A stretch of DNA of 64,000 bases from Duganella flavida (GTDB taxonomy: Bacteria; Pseudomonadota; Gammaproteobacteria; Burkholderiales; Burkholderiaceae_D). The notes below the pieces were generated by a model. That model did not search any database, was not told where the DNA came from, and saw only the letters and a list, made by a program, of their open reading frames with translations. Position numbers and translations under genes: made by a program. The stretch's first letter is position 1. The number at the start of each line of letters is the position of its first letter. The DNA lies in NCBI RefSeq assembly GCF_009857445.1, contig NZ_WWCN01000001.1, forward strand, positions 62,001-126,000, in the 5' to 3' direction. Positions 1-7,596 of the stretch are shown piece by piece.

Positions 1-759
1 GCCATGACGGCGGCGATGGCGTTCTGGGTCAAGGACGTCGGCGTGGACGGCTTCCGTGCCGATGCAGCGGGCCTGGTGCCGACCGAATTCTGGAATCAGG
101 CTCGCGCACAGCTGGACAAGATCAAGCCGGTGTTCATGCTGGCCGAGTGGGATGAGCCGGCACTGCACGAGCGCGCGTTCGACGCCAGCTACGACTGGCC
201 GCTGAGCAGCGTGCTGAAAAAAATCGGCAAGGGTGAAGCGGGTGCGGCCGAACTGCGCGCCTACATCACCAATCCGCCGAAAGCCTATCCTCGCGATGCT
301 TACCGTTTGCAGTTCACCAGCAATCACGATACCAACTCGTGGGAAGGCGCGGACAAGGATTTATACGGTCCCGCATTTGGCGCGATGGCGGTGCTGAGCT
401 ACACCCTGCCCGGCATTCCCTTGATCTACAACGGCCAGGAAGCGAAGCTGGATAAGAAGCTGGCGTTCTTTGAGCGCGACCCTATTGTGTGGAACAACAT
501 CGATCTCGAATTGTTCTACGCTGGCCTCAACGCGCTGAAGAAGCAGAACCCGGCGCTGTGGAACGGCACCGCCGGCGGCGCGGTGCAGCTGCTGGATGTC
601 GGCAACGACAAGCTGTTTGCCTTCAAGCGCCAGCAGGGTGCGAACAATGTACGCGTGATCGTCAACACCACCGGCCAGCTGCAGAAGTACAAGCTGCCCG
701 GCGAAGATGGCCAGGCTTTCCTCAAACCTTGGCGCTGGCGCATCGTGGTGCCGGAATAA
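1..759 (+). CDS. Alpha-amylase family (GH13) glycosidase, C-terminal part
   Basis: The reading frame is open at the window edge, so the N-terminal half is missing. The visible 251 residues hold the second half of a GH13 TIM barrel. DGFRADAA carries the nucleophile Asp, MLAEWDE the acid/base Glu and TSNHDTNS the third catalytic Asp, followed by a PGIPLIYNGQE strand and a short beta-sandwich C domain ending in VPE. By family it hydrolyses or rearranges alpha-glucans; the substrate cannot be read from this piece. A strong intrinsic terminator follows the stop directly, so it ends its transcription unit. Together with the pullulanase at 25.2 kb it suggests alpha-glucan use. Confidence 0.9.
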   Translation, partial: AMTAAMAFWVKDVGVDGFRADAAGLVPTEFWNQARAQLDKIKPVFMLAEWDEPALHERAFDASYDWPLSSVLKKIGKGEAGAAELRAYITNPPKAYPRDAYRLQFTSNHDTNSWEGADKDLYGPAFGAMAVLSYTLPGIPLIYNGQEAKLDKKLAFFERDPIVWNNIDLELFYAGLNALKKQNPALWNGTAGGAVQLLDVGNDKLFAFKRQQGANNVRVIVNTTGQLQKYKLPGEDGQAFLKPWRWRIVVPE

Positions 760-761
760 GC

Positions 762-787
762 AAAGCCGCCCTTGGGCGGCTTTTTTT
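762..787 (+). terminator. Intrinsic terminator after the GH13 gene
   Basis: A perfect 7-bp GCCGCCC / GGGCGGC stem with a 2-base loop is followed by seven T. It begins just after the glycosidase stop and reaches into the stop codon of the convergent peptidase gene. Confidence 0.85.
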
Positions 788-2189
788 ACAGCTCCGTTGC
801 CAGGCGCTTGCCAAGGCGGTACAGGTACTCCTGGCCGTCGTACAGCGACTTCACGCGTATGTGCTCATTCAAGCCGTGCGCGCCGCTGCCTTCCGGGCCG
901 TGGAACATGCCACTGATGCCGTAAGTCCAAACGCCGGCGTTATTCAGGAAGCGGCCATCGGTACCGCCGGTCGACATGGTCGGGATCACCGGCACACCTG
1001 GCCACATATCGTTGCTGATCTCCTCCACTGCCTTCATCAGTGTTGGCGTCATCGGCGGCATTGGGCCATCCACGCCATCACCGACGCGGGTGATCTTGAT
1101 CTTGTCATCGGCCACCACGCGCTGCAGCGTGGCTTGCACTTCAGCGATAGGTTCGCCCGGCAGGATGCGGCAATTGACCGTCGCCCGCGCGCGTTGCGGC
1201 AGCGCGTTGTCGGCGTGGCCGGCATCCACCTTGGTCGCCACGCAGGTAGTGCGCACGGTGGAGTTATGCACCGGGCTGACGGCGTACAGGCGATCCAGCG
1301 CCGCCTGGTCTGGCGGGTCTTGCAGGATGGCCTTCATGTCTTCCGCCACCTGGCCTTTTTCGATGTTCGACATGCGCTCGTAGTAAGCGCGCGTCACCGG
1401 CGACAGCTTGAACGGGAACGAGAACTGGCCAAGGCGCGACAAGCCATCAGCCAGATGATAAATCGCGTTGTCCTTGAACGGCGCCGAGCTATGGCCGCCC
1501 GGATTGGTCACCTCCAGCTGGAAGCTCTGGTAGATTTTTTCGCCGGCCTGCACGCCATGGCGTACCGGCTTGCCGTCTTTGTCGAGCAAACCGCCGCCGC
1601 CTTCATTGAGCGCGATCTCCGCATCGATCAGCGCGCGGTGGTGATTGACCAGATACTCGGCGCCGTCAAACTTGGACGGCACCAGTTCTTCATCGCAGGT
1701 CAACGCCATGATGATGTCGCGCTTGAGCGGCAGCTTTTCTTTTTTGTACAGGATCATATTGTTGACGAAGGACGCAGCCATCGCCTTGTCGTCCGACGCG
1801 CCGCGCGCGTAGAACATGCCGTTTTCTTCGACCAGTTTAAATGGATCGCGCTCCCAGTCTTCGCGGTTGGCTTCCACCACATCGATGTGGGCCAGCAGCA
1901 GCAAGGGTTTCTTGCTACCGTCGCCCTTCAGGCGCGCTACGAGGTTGCCTTTTTTCGGACCGCCGGGAGGGATGATCAGCTGGATCTCGCTGTCCTTGAA
2001 ACCACCGGCCTTCAAGCGCTTGGCCATCTTCTGCGCGGCCAGCGTGCAGGAACCGACGGAATTGGTGGTGTTGGTCTCCACCAGCTCCTGATAGATCGAA
2101 CGCATTTGCTGCTGCACCGGCGTCAACTCCGCACCATGCGCCACACCCGCCATCGCCAAACCTGCCGCCAACCACGCTGCCTTCTTCAT
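786..2189 (-). CDS. Exported M20 family metallopeptidase
   Basis: A 467-residue protein. The chosen start gives a classic signal peptide (MKKAAWLAAGLAMAGVAHGA) and has GGAAAC upstream; an in-frame start nine codons earlier would bury the signal. Zn-peptidase motifs of the M20 family are visible: LLLLAHIDVVEA (first His/Asp), GASDDKAM (bridging Asp), TCDEELVP (catalytic Glu region), and a C-terminal GMFHGPEGSGAHGLNEH segment. The dimerisation lid domain lies between them. By family it is an aminoacylase or carboxypeptidase of the periplasm; the substrate is unknown. It is convergent with the glycosidase and divergent from tRNA-Phe. Confidence 0.92.
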   Translation of the reverse strand: MKKAAWLAAGLAMAGVAHGAELTPVQQQMRSIYQELVETNTTNSVGSCTLAAQKMAKRLKAGGFKDSEIQLIIPPGGPKKGNLVARLKGDGSKKPLLLLAHIDVVEANREDWERDPFKLVEENGMFYARGASDDKAMAASFVNNMILYKKEKLPLKRDIIMALTCDEELVPSKFDGAEYLVNHHRALIDAEIALNEGGGGLLDKDGKPVRHGVQAGEKIYQSFQLEVTNPGGHSSAPFKDNAIYHLADGLSRLGQFSFPFKLSPVTRAYYERMSNIEKGQVAEDMKAILQDPPDQAALDRLYAVSPVHNSTVRTTCVATKVDAGHADNALPQRARATVNCRILPGEPIAEVQATLQRVVADDKIKITRVGDGVDGPMPPMTPTLMKAVEEISNDMWPGVPVIPTMSTGGTDGRFLNNAGVWTYGISGMFHGPEGSGAHGLNEHIRVKSLYDGQEYLYRLGKRLATEL

Positions 2190-2272
2190 AAGTTTCCTGT
2201 CCCGGTGAGATTGCACAAGCGGTCAAATTTATACTTCGACCATAAGGCTGTCAATAAAATGGATTCAGGCCC

Positions 2273-2302
2273 TTGCCAAATCGCGCAACCGGTCGTTATA
2301 AT
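2273..2302 (+). promoter_or_regulatory. Sigma70-type promoter of tRNA-Phe
   Basis: TTGCCA at 2273-2278 and a perfect TATAAT at 2297-2302 are separated by 18 bp. The tRNA begins 11 bases after the -10 box. Confidence 0.8.
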
Positions 2303-2312
2303 GCGTGCCCTT

Positions 2313-2388
2313 GGCCTGGTAGCTCAGTTGGTAGAGCAGAGGATTGAAAATCCTTGTGTCGGTGGTTCGATTCCGCCCCGGGCCACCA
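2313..2388 (+). tRNA. tRNA-Phe (GAA)
   Basis: A 76-nt cloverleaf with encoded CCA. The anticodon loop reads TTGAAAA, giving anticodon GAA. The acceptor stem GGCCTGG pairs with CCGGGCC allowing a wobble, and the T arm is GGTGG-TTCGATT-CCGCC. It is a single-gene unit with its own promoter and terminator. Confidence 0.97.
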
Positions 2389-2400
2389 AGATAATCAAGC

Positions 2401-2437
2401 AAAAAGCCCAGCTGCAAAGTTGGGCTTTTTGCTTTTC
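2401..2437 (+). terminator. Terminator after tRNA-Phe
   Basis: AAAAAGCCCA and TTGGGCTTTTT form a stem with further T-rich sequence after it, 12 bases past the tRNA CCA end. Confidence 0.8.
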
Positions 2438-2447
2438 TGACATCGAC

Positions 2448-3827
2448 ATGACTCCAACCTCCCAAAAGCAGCGCATTGCCATCATCGGTGGCGGCGTCTC
2501 CGGTCTCTCTGCGGCCTACTATCTCGAAGATGCAGCCGACGTCGAAGTCACCCTGTACGAACGGGACGACCGTTTGGGCGGCCACGCAGTCACGCTGGAT
2601 GCCAAAACCCCGGATGGCAAACCGTACGCCGTCGATCCGGTGGTCTACCTGTTCCTGCCCGAACGCTATCCCTATTTCACCGAATGGCTGTCGCAGCTGG
2701 GCGTCGCAACCCGCCCGCTCGAATTCGACAGCTACCTGTGGGATGGGCATTTTGGCCACGGCACTCATCTGACCGCGAACTTCAAGAAAATCCTGCGTAC
2801 GCAATGCAAGTCGGTCCGCTATTTCCGCAACCTGTACTACATGCTGCAGATTGTGCGCACCATCAAGAAGCTTGATCGCGAAGGCAAGCTGCACGCCAGG
2901 ATGACCATGGGCGAATTTATCGCCCAGGTACCCTCCATCGACGCCCGCTTTGTCGATGAAGTATTCTATCCGCTGCTCCATCTGGCCTTCCACGCCAGCC
3001 AGGACGAGATGCCCAATCTGCCGGTCAGCTCATTCCTGCCGACGTGGGCGAGTGCAGCCGATGGCACGTCGACCTTCTACGTGGTCGACGGCGGGGTCAG
3101 GAATTATGTCGAGACCGTGCGCAAGTCGCTGGTGGCGACCAAGGTCAAAACCGGCGCCGACGTGGTCGCCCTGAGCCACACCAGCGAGGGCTGGCAAGTC
3201 ACCGACGCCAAGGGCCAATGCGAAAGCTACGATCAAGTGATCCTGGCGATCTGGCCGAACCAGGTAGCGGAGATCCTCAAGCGCGGCCTGGAGCAAAACA
3301 CGGCGATCCGCCCGCACCTTGAAGCAACCGTGGATACGCTGGCCAAAGTGGAACTGGCCCATTGCCGCGCAGTCCTCCACAATGACGCGGGCTTGATGCC
3401 GCCGGACCGCAACGCCTGGCCAACCTACGCCTACAAAAATATTCCCTACCTGAAGACCGGTCTGAGCACGATCTGGTCCGGTCAGCTTGACCAGGCCGAA
3501 GTCTTCACCAGCTTCGACTGGAGCATGGACATGGCGGACCTGACGGACGCAAGGACAGCCACCCAGCCACGCGGCCCTATCCACGGCGTCCACCTGCACA
3601 GCCGCACACCGCCACGGCAAGCGCTGTACGACGCGCGCGCCTACGTCCAGGCCAAGCAAGGAGAGCACGGTCTGTGGTTCACCGGCAGCTACCTGCGCGA
3701 AACCTGCTTCCACGAAGATGGCCTGGCCGCCAGCCTTGAAGTATTAAAACGACTGCGACCAGATCATGCAACACTCGGCAGACTCGGTAAACTACTGGGC
3801 AAGATACCAACTCCCTGGCGCGAATAG
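2448..3827 (+). CDS. FAD-dependent oxidoreductase (amine-oxidase-like, NAD(P)-binding)
   Basis: A 459-residue protein. The frame stays open far upstream, across tRNA-Phe and the antisense of the M20 gene, but the dinucleotide-binding fold begins eight residues after this ATG: RIAIIGGGVSGLSAAYYLE, then YERDDRLGGHA at the end of the second strand. This is the usual FAD-binding N-terminus of the amine-oxidase / protoporphyrinogen-oxidase clan. The C-terminal GLWFTGSYLRETCFHEDGLAASLEVLKRL is the second FAD contact. Members of this group act on diverse amines, fatty acids or sterols, so the substrate stays open. No obvious export signal. A broken AraC gene follows. Confidence 0.88.
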   Translation: MTPTSQKQRIAIIGGGVSGLSAAYYLEDAADVEVTLYERDDRLGGHAVTLDAKTPDGKPYAVDPVVYLFLPERYPYFTEWLSQLGVATRPLEFDSYLWDGHFGHGTHLTANFKKILRTQCKSVRYFRNLYYMLQIVRTIKKLDREGKLHARMTMGEFIAQVPSIDARFVDEVFYPLLHLAFHASQDEMPNLPVSSFLPTWASAADGTSTFYVVDGGVRNYVETVRKSLVATKVKTGADVVALSHTSEGWQVTDAKGQCESYDQVILAIWPNQVAEILKRGLEQNTAIRPHLEATVDTLAKVELAHCRAVLHNDAGLMPPDRNAWPTYAYKNIPYLKTGLSTIWSGQLDQAEVFTSFDWSMDMADLTDARTATQPRGPIHGVHLHSRTPPRQALYDARAYVQAKQGEHGLWFTGSYLRETCFHEDGLAASLEVLKRLRPDHATLGRLGKLLGKIPTPWRE

Positions 3828-3828
3828 G

Positions 3829-4107
3829 ATGCCCCAAAGCCCACTGCTGCAGCGAAGATTACTACGAGCCAAAGACCGGATGGACGCCGCTCCCCACGAG
3901 GAGTGGCTGTCGATCGGCTGGCGGAAGTGAGCGCTGTCTCTGCGGCCTATTTCGCGCGCGAGTTCAAGAAAGCCTTTGGCCTGCTGCCACACCGTTATCT
4001 GCTGACACGCCGCATCGAACGCGCCACCGCCCTGCTGCGCGACACCGACCTGCCGATTGCCGACATCGTCCGGCAACGGCTGGAAGATGATCGCAGCGCA
4101 GTGAACG
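3829..4107 (+). pseudogene. AraC-family regulator remnant (frameshifted and truncated)
   Basis: Two overlapping frames together read as the N-terminal end of an AraC/XylS DNA-binding domain. The first, from an ATG two bases after the oxidoreductase stop, gives LLRAKDRMDAAPHEEW and then a premature stop. A second frame from about 3903 continues VDRLAEVSAVSAAYFAREFK and HRYLLTRRIERATALLRDTD, the usual first HTH and linker helix. After PIADIV the homology stops and the second HTH and the rest of the protein are missing. So there is one frameshift near 3903 and a deletion near 4070. It is followed by a terminator. Confidence 0.8.
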
Positions 4108-4113
4108 CAAATC

Positions 4114-4136
4114 GCCACCTCCGGGTGGCTTTTTTG
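4114..4136 (+). terminator. Intrinsic terminator before parA
   Basis: A GCCACC / GGTGGC stem (4114-4119 and 4124-4129) with a short loop and six T plus a G-interrupted T run. Confidence 0.75.
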
Positions 4137-4175
4137 TTTATGATTGTATTTTCATCACTACATGGTGGGTGAGCT

Positions 4176-4946
4176 ATGAAACGGGTGATTTTCAATCAAA
4201 AAGGCGGCGTAGGTAAATCGAGCATTGCGGTGAACCTGGCAGCCATCGCGGCAAGCCACGGCAAGCGCACGCTCTTGATCGACATCGACCCGCAGTGCAA
4301 TTCCAGCCGCTACCTGCTGGGCGAAGCGGTGAACGACACGGTGCCCACGCTGGGCGCCTACTTCGAACAGGTGCTCAGCTTCAGCATGTTTGCCCAGGCG
4401 CCCAGCCACTACGTCCATCCGACGCCGTTTGAAAACCTGTCCGTGATCGTGGCCCATCCCGAGCTGGGTGACTTGCTATCCAAGCTGGAATCGCGCAACA
4501 AAATCTACAAGCTGCGCGACCTGCTACGCGAACTGAGCAAGGAATACGAGGAAATCTATGTCGACACTCCGCCCGCCTACAACTTCTTCAGCCAGTCCGC
4601 CCTGATTGCCGCCGACAGCTGCCTGATCCCGTTCGACTGCGACGATTTCTCGCGCCAGGCCCTGTACAGCCTGATGAACAACATCAAGGAAATCAAGGCC
4701 GACCACAACGCCGACCTGCATATCGAAGGCATCGTGGTCAACCAGTTCCAGCCGCGCGCCCTGCTGCCACAGCGCATGGTCGACCAGCTCAAGCAAGAAG
4801 GCTTGCCGGTGTTCGACAACAAGCTATCGAGTTCGATCCGCATCCGCGAATCGCACGAGCGCAACCTGCCGATGATCCACCTCGACCGCAGCCACAAGCT
4901 GAGCCAGGAGTACCTCGCGCTGTACAGCGAGCTCAAGGCCGCATAA
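4176..4946 (+). CDS. Orphan ParA-family ATPase
   Basis: A 256-residue MinD/ParA-type P-loop ATPase. The deviant Walker A KGGVGKSS is at residues 9-16, with the signature lysine in KGG. LLIDIDPQCNSS is switch I and IYVDTPPAYN is Walker B / switch II. Such proteins use ATP-dependent dimerisation on DNA or membranes to position DNA, chemoreceptors or protein complexes. No parB, parS, minC or carboxysome-type partner lies nearby, so its cargo is unknown. A GGTGAG motif precedes the ATG. It forms a single-gene unit between a terminator and the ArsR promoter. Confidence 0.9.
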   Translation: MKRVIFNQKGGVGKSSIAVNLAAIAASHGKRTLLIDIDPQCNSSRYLLGEAVNDTVPTLGAYFEQVLSFSMFAQAPSHYVHPTPFENLSVIVAHPELGDLLSKLESRNKIYKLRDLLRELSKEYEEIYVDTPPAYNFFSQSALIAADSCLIPFDCDDFSRQALYSLMNNIKEIKADHNADLHIEGIVVNQFQPRALLPQRMVDQLKQEGLPVFDNKLSSSIRIRESHERNLPMIHLDRSHKLSQEYLALYSELKAA

Positions 4947-4962
4947 AAAAACAACCTTTTGC

Positions 4963-4991
4963 TTGACCGCTGGCTTGCTTCGCCTTACATT
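4963..4991 (+). promoter_or_regulatory. Promoter of the ArsR/AHSA1 operon
   Basis: TTGACC at 4963-4968 and TACATT at 4986-4991 are spaced by 17 bp. The downstream edge touches the inverted repeat described next, as expected for autorepression. Confidence 0.6.
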
Positions 4992-5006
4992 TAACCATCG
5001 AGTTAA
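4991..5006 (+). promoter_or_regulatory. Probable ArsR-type operator
   Basis: A perfect inverted repeat TTAAC-N6-GTTAA overlaps the end of the -10 box and the likely transcription start of the arsR-like gene. The spacing and A/T-rich arms resemble operators of SmtB/ArsR regulators paired with AHSA1 proteins. The binding itself is inferred. Confidence 0.6.
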
Positions 5007-5027
5007 TTAAGCGATTGGTAAAGTTCA

Positions 5028-5384
5028 ATGCAAGACCAGCTGAGCCGGACTTTTTCCGCCCTTGCCGACCCCACCCGCCGCGCCATGCTGGCCCGGCTGT
5101 CGAGCGGCGAGGCCAACGTTTCCGACCTGGCCCAGCCTTTCCTGGGCGAGATGAGCCTGCCCGCCGTCACCAAGCACCTGCAAGTGCTGGAAAAGGCCGG
5201 GCTCATCACCAAGACCCGCAACGCGCAGTGGCGCTCCTGCAAGCTCAACGGAGACGGCCTCAAAGACGCCGCCAACTGGATGGAACAATACCGCGTCTAC
5301 TGGGAAGAAAGTTTCGACCGTCTCGATGCCTACCTGAAAACCGTTACCGCCAAAAAACCGCCTCAAGGAGATGAAAATGTCTGA
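5028..5384 (+). CDS. ArsR/SmtB-family winged-helix repressor
   Basis: A 118-residue protein. The segment FSALADPTRRAMLARLSSGE is the first helix pair, and LPAVTKHLQVLEKAGLI is the recognition helix and wing of the ArsR fold. The cysteine clusters that bind metals in ArsR, CadC or SmtB are absent, so this is not an obvious metal sensor. It belongs to the common group paired with an AHSA1/SRPBCC partner. The downstream gene overlaps its last codons, so the two are translationally coupled. The promoter and inverted repeat just upstream suggest autorepression. Confidence 0.92.
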   Translation: MQDQLSRTFSALADPTRRAMLARLSSGEANVSDLAQPFLGEMSLPAVTKHLQVLEKAGLITKTRNAQWRSCKLNGDGLKDAANWMEQYRVYWEESFDRLDAYLKTVTAKKPPQGDENV

Positions 5385-6327
5385 ATTCAGTGCCCCGAAT
5401 GAAATCCGCATCGTCCGCCTGTACGATGCTCCTGTGCAGGCCGTATGGGATGCCTGGACCGATCCTGCGCAAGCGGCGCAATGGTGGGGCCCGCGCGGCT
5501 TCACCATCACCACCCACAGCAAGGAATTGCGTGTGGGCGGCCACTGGCGCTATACCATGCACGGCCCGGATGGCACTGACTGGCCCAACAACACGCTGTA
5601 CCACGAGGTGGAACCGCTGCGCAAACTGGTCTATGACCACGGCGGCAGCGACGAGCGTCCGCCGCTGTTCCGCGTCACCGTGCTGTTCGATGAGCACGAA
5701 GGCAAGACCCGCATGGACATGACCATGACCGTGGCCGATGCTGAAACCGCCGCCCAGACCCGCACCTTCATCAAGCACGCCAACGGCGATTCCACCTGGG
5801 ACCGTCTGGCCGAATACCTCGGCAAGCGCTTGCGCGACGAAGACAAGTTCGTCATCAACCGCAGCTTCGAGGCGCCGCAGGAAGTGGTGTTCGACATGTG
5901 GACCCAGCCGGCACATCTGGCGCGCTGGCTGCCGCCAACCGGCCTGGAGATGAGCTTCCTGCACGCCGACATCCGCACCGGCGGCCGTTCGCTGTACCGC
6001 ATGGGCAACGATGCCTTCACCATGTACGGCCGCGCCCACTACGAGCAAGTCCGCCGCGCCGACCTGCTGGTCTACACCCAGCAATTCTGTGACGAGCACG
6101 AGAACATCGCGCGCCATCCGATGGCGCCGGTGTGGCCGGAAACCATGCGCACCACCGTCACCTTCCACGCTGAAACGCCGCACCGCACCCGCGTCACGGT
6201 GAACTGGGAAGTGGCCGGCCATGCGACGGCGGCGGAACTGGCGGCATTCCTCGACCACCGCGCCAGCATGATGCAAGGCTGGACCGGCTCGTTCGACAAG
6301 CTGGAAACCGTACTCACCGCAGCCTGA
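5377..6327 (+). CDS. Tandem SRPBCC (AHSA1-like) domain protein
   Basis: A 316-residue protein with two START-like SRPBCC domains. The first starts IRIVRLYDAPVQAVWDAWTD and includes AAQWWGPRGFT; the second starts VINRSFEAPQEVVFDMWTQ and includes LARWLPPTG. Each domain is a hydrophobic ligand cavity found in AHSA1/Bet v1 proteins. The start at 5377 has AAGGAG with a 6-base spacer; the ATG six bases earlier abuts the Shine-Dalgarno and is unlikely. Fusion of two domains, where most ArsR partners have one, is a modest oddity. The ligand is unknown. It overlaps the arsR-like gene by 8 bases. Confidence 0.9.
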   Translation: MSEFSAPNEIRIVRLYDAPVQAVWDAWTDPAQAAQWWGPRGFTITTHSKELRVGGHWRYTMHGPDGTDWPNNTLYHEVEPLRKLVYDHGGSDERPPLFRVTVLFDEHEGKTRMDMTMTVADAETAAQTRTFIKHANGDSTWDRLAEYLGKRLRDEDKFVINRSFEAPQEVVFDMWTQPAHLARWLPPTGLEMSFLHADIRTGGRSLYRMGNDAFTMYGRAHYEQVRRADLLVYTQQFCDEHENIARHPMAPVWPETMRTTVTFHAETPHRTRVTVNWEVAGHATAAELAAFLDHRASMMQGWTGSFDKLETVLTAA

Positions 6328-6409
6328 TGGCAGGCCGGCGGCAACGCCGGCTGCGGCGGTTTGAAAGCTGTAGTATATTACACACTACAGAACCAATCGC
6401 ACCGCCGCC

Positions 6410-7081
6410 ATGCCCATTCCAGACACCGCTCCCGCCATTCCCCGCTCGCTCGCCCGCGAAGAGGTCTATCGTTCGTTGAAACAATGGATCGTCGAGCTGA
6501 CCTTGGCGCCGGGCGAAATCCTGCGCGACCACGACCTGGCCGAGCGCCTTGGCGTGTCGCGCACGCCAGTGCGCGAAGCCCTGCGCCAGCTGGAAGACGA
6601 AGGCCTGGTGGTAACCAGCTTCCACAAATGGACCAAGGTCGCGCCCGCCGAGCTCGACGAAATGCTGCAACTGTATCCGGTGGTGGCAGCGCTGGAAGCG
6701 GCCGCCGTGCGCCTGGCCCAGCCGCAGCTGTCGCCTGCCGATGTCGAGCGCCTCGCCGCCATCAACCAGGCCATGGCGCAAGCCATCCAGCGCGGCGACA
6801 GCCCGGCCGCAACCGGCCACGATATGGACTTCCACGCCCTGCTGGTCGAGCGCAGCGGTAACCCGGAAATTGCCCGGCTGCTGCGCAGCTTGCGCCCCCG
6901 CATCCAGCGCATCGAACTGGCGTTTTTCGGCAACCAGCCGCTGGCGCTGCAATCGGTGGCCGACCACGACGACATCATCACGGCGCTGCAACGCGCCGAC
7001 GCCGACGCGGCCTGCGCCGCCATGCAACGCAACTGGGAATGGCAGCCAATCACCAAGGAGTCACCATGCACACCGCCCTGA
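6410..7081 (+). CDS. GntR-family regulator with FCD domain
   Basis: A 223-residue FadR-subfamily protein. The winged HTH covers residues about 12-80, with LGVSRTPVREALRQLEDEGL as the recognition helix. An all-helical FCD effector domain follows, with the family's metal-binding His/Asp positions plausible in MDFHALL and DHDDI. FadR-type regulators usually sense organic acids and sit next to the genes they control. Here the following gene overlaps its 3' end by 16 bases, so it probably regulates the hydrolase and C-S lyase behind it. No clear Shine-Dalgarno precedes this ATG, so the exact start is less certain. Confidence 0.9.
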   Translation: MPIPDTAPAIPRSLAREEVYRSLKQWIVELTLAPGEILRDHDLAERLGVSRTPVREALRQLEDEGLVVTSFHKWTKVAPAELDEMLQLYPVVAALEAAAVRLAQPQLSPADVERLAAINQAMAQAIQRGDSPAATGHDMDFHALLVERSGNPEIARLLRSLRPRIQRIELAFFGNQPLALQSVADHDDIITALQRADADAACAAMQRNWEWQPITKESPCTPP

Positions 7082-7593
7082 TCGTGATCGATTTTCAAAA
7101 CGCTGTTTTCATCGAGCCGCCGGCTCACCAGGCCCAGCAGGTATTGACGCGCATCGCTGCGCTGATTGCGTCCGCGCGTGCCGCCGGCACGCCGGTGATC
7201 TACGTCCAGCACGAAGAAGCCGGCTGCGAATGGGAGAGCGGCACAGACAGCTGGCAGTTCCCGGCCTCGATCGCACCTCAGCCCGGCGACTTCGTCAGCA
7301 CCAAGTCGCAGTGCGATGCCTTTTTCGGTACCGGCCTGCAAGCCCACCTGCGCGGGCAAGGCATACAGCACTTGGTGGTGTGCGGCTACGCCACCGAGTT
7401 CTGCATCGACACCAATGTGCGCCACGCCGCCAGCAGCGGTTTGTCGGTGACGGTGGCGGCCGACGCTCACACCACGCGCGACCGCGCCCACCTCGACGCC
7501 GCGCGCATCATGGAACACCATGCCGCCACCTGGCGTAACTTCGGCCGCATCGAACTGATTGACAGCGCCGACATCCGTTTCGGCGTAGAGTAA
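7066..7593 (+). CDS. Isochorismatase-like cysteine hydrolase
   Basis: A 175-residue protein of the isochorismatase / nicotinamidase fold. The catalytic triad is visible: Asp in ALIVIDFQNAVF, Lys in VSTKSQCDAFFGT and the nucleophile Cys in GYATEFCIDTNVRHA. The chosen ATG follows AAGGAG by five bases and puts the first strand at residue 4; an in-frame start nine codons earlier lies inside the regulator gene. Family members hydrolyse amides, ureas or vinyl ethers, so the substrate cannot be fixed. It is translationally coupled to gntR, and the PLP lyase starts 3 bases after its stop. Confidence 0.92.
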   Translation: MHTALIVIDFQNAVFIEPPAHQAQQVLTRIAALIASARAAGTPVIYVQHEEAGCEWESGTDSWQFPASIAPQPGDFVSTKSQCDAFFGTGLQAHLRGQGIQHLVVCGYATEFCIDTNVRHAASSGLSVTVAADAHTTRDRAHLDAARIMEHHAATWRNFGRIELIDSADIRFGVE

Positions 7594-7596
7594 GCC

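Noticed and set aside
489-2447. Long open frame running into the FAD oxidoreductase from upstream
   Set aside because: It is antisense to the M20 peptidase and passes through tRNA-Phe and its terminator; the real gene starts at 2448, just before the FAD-binding motif.
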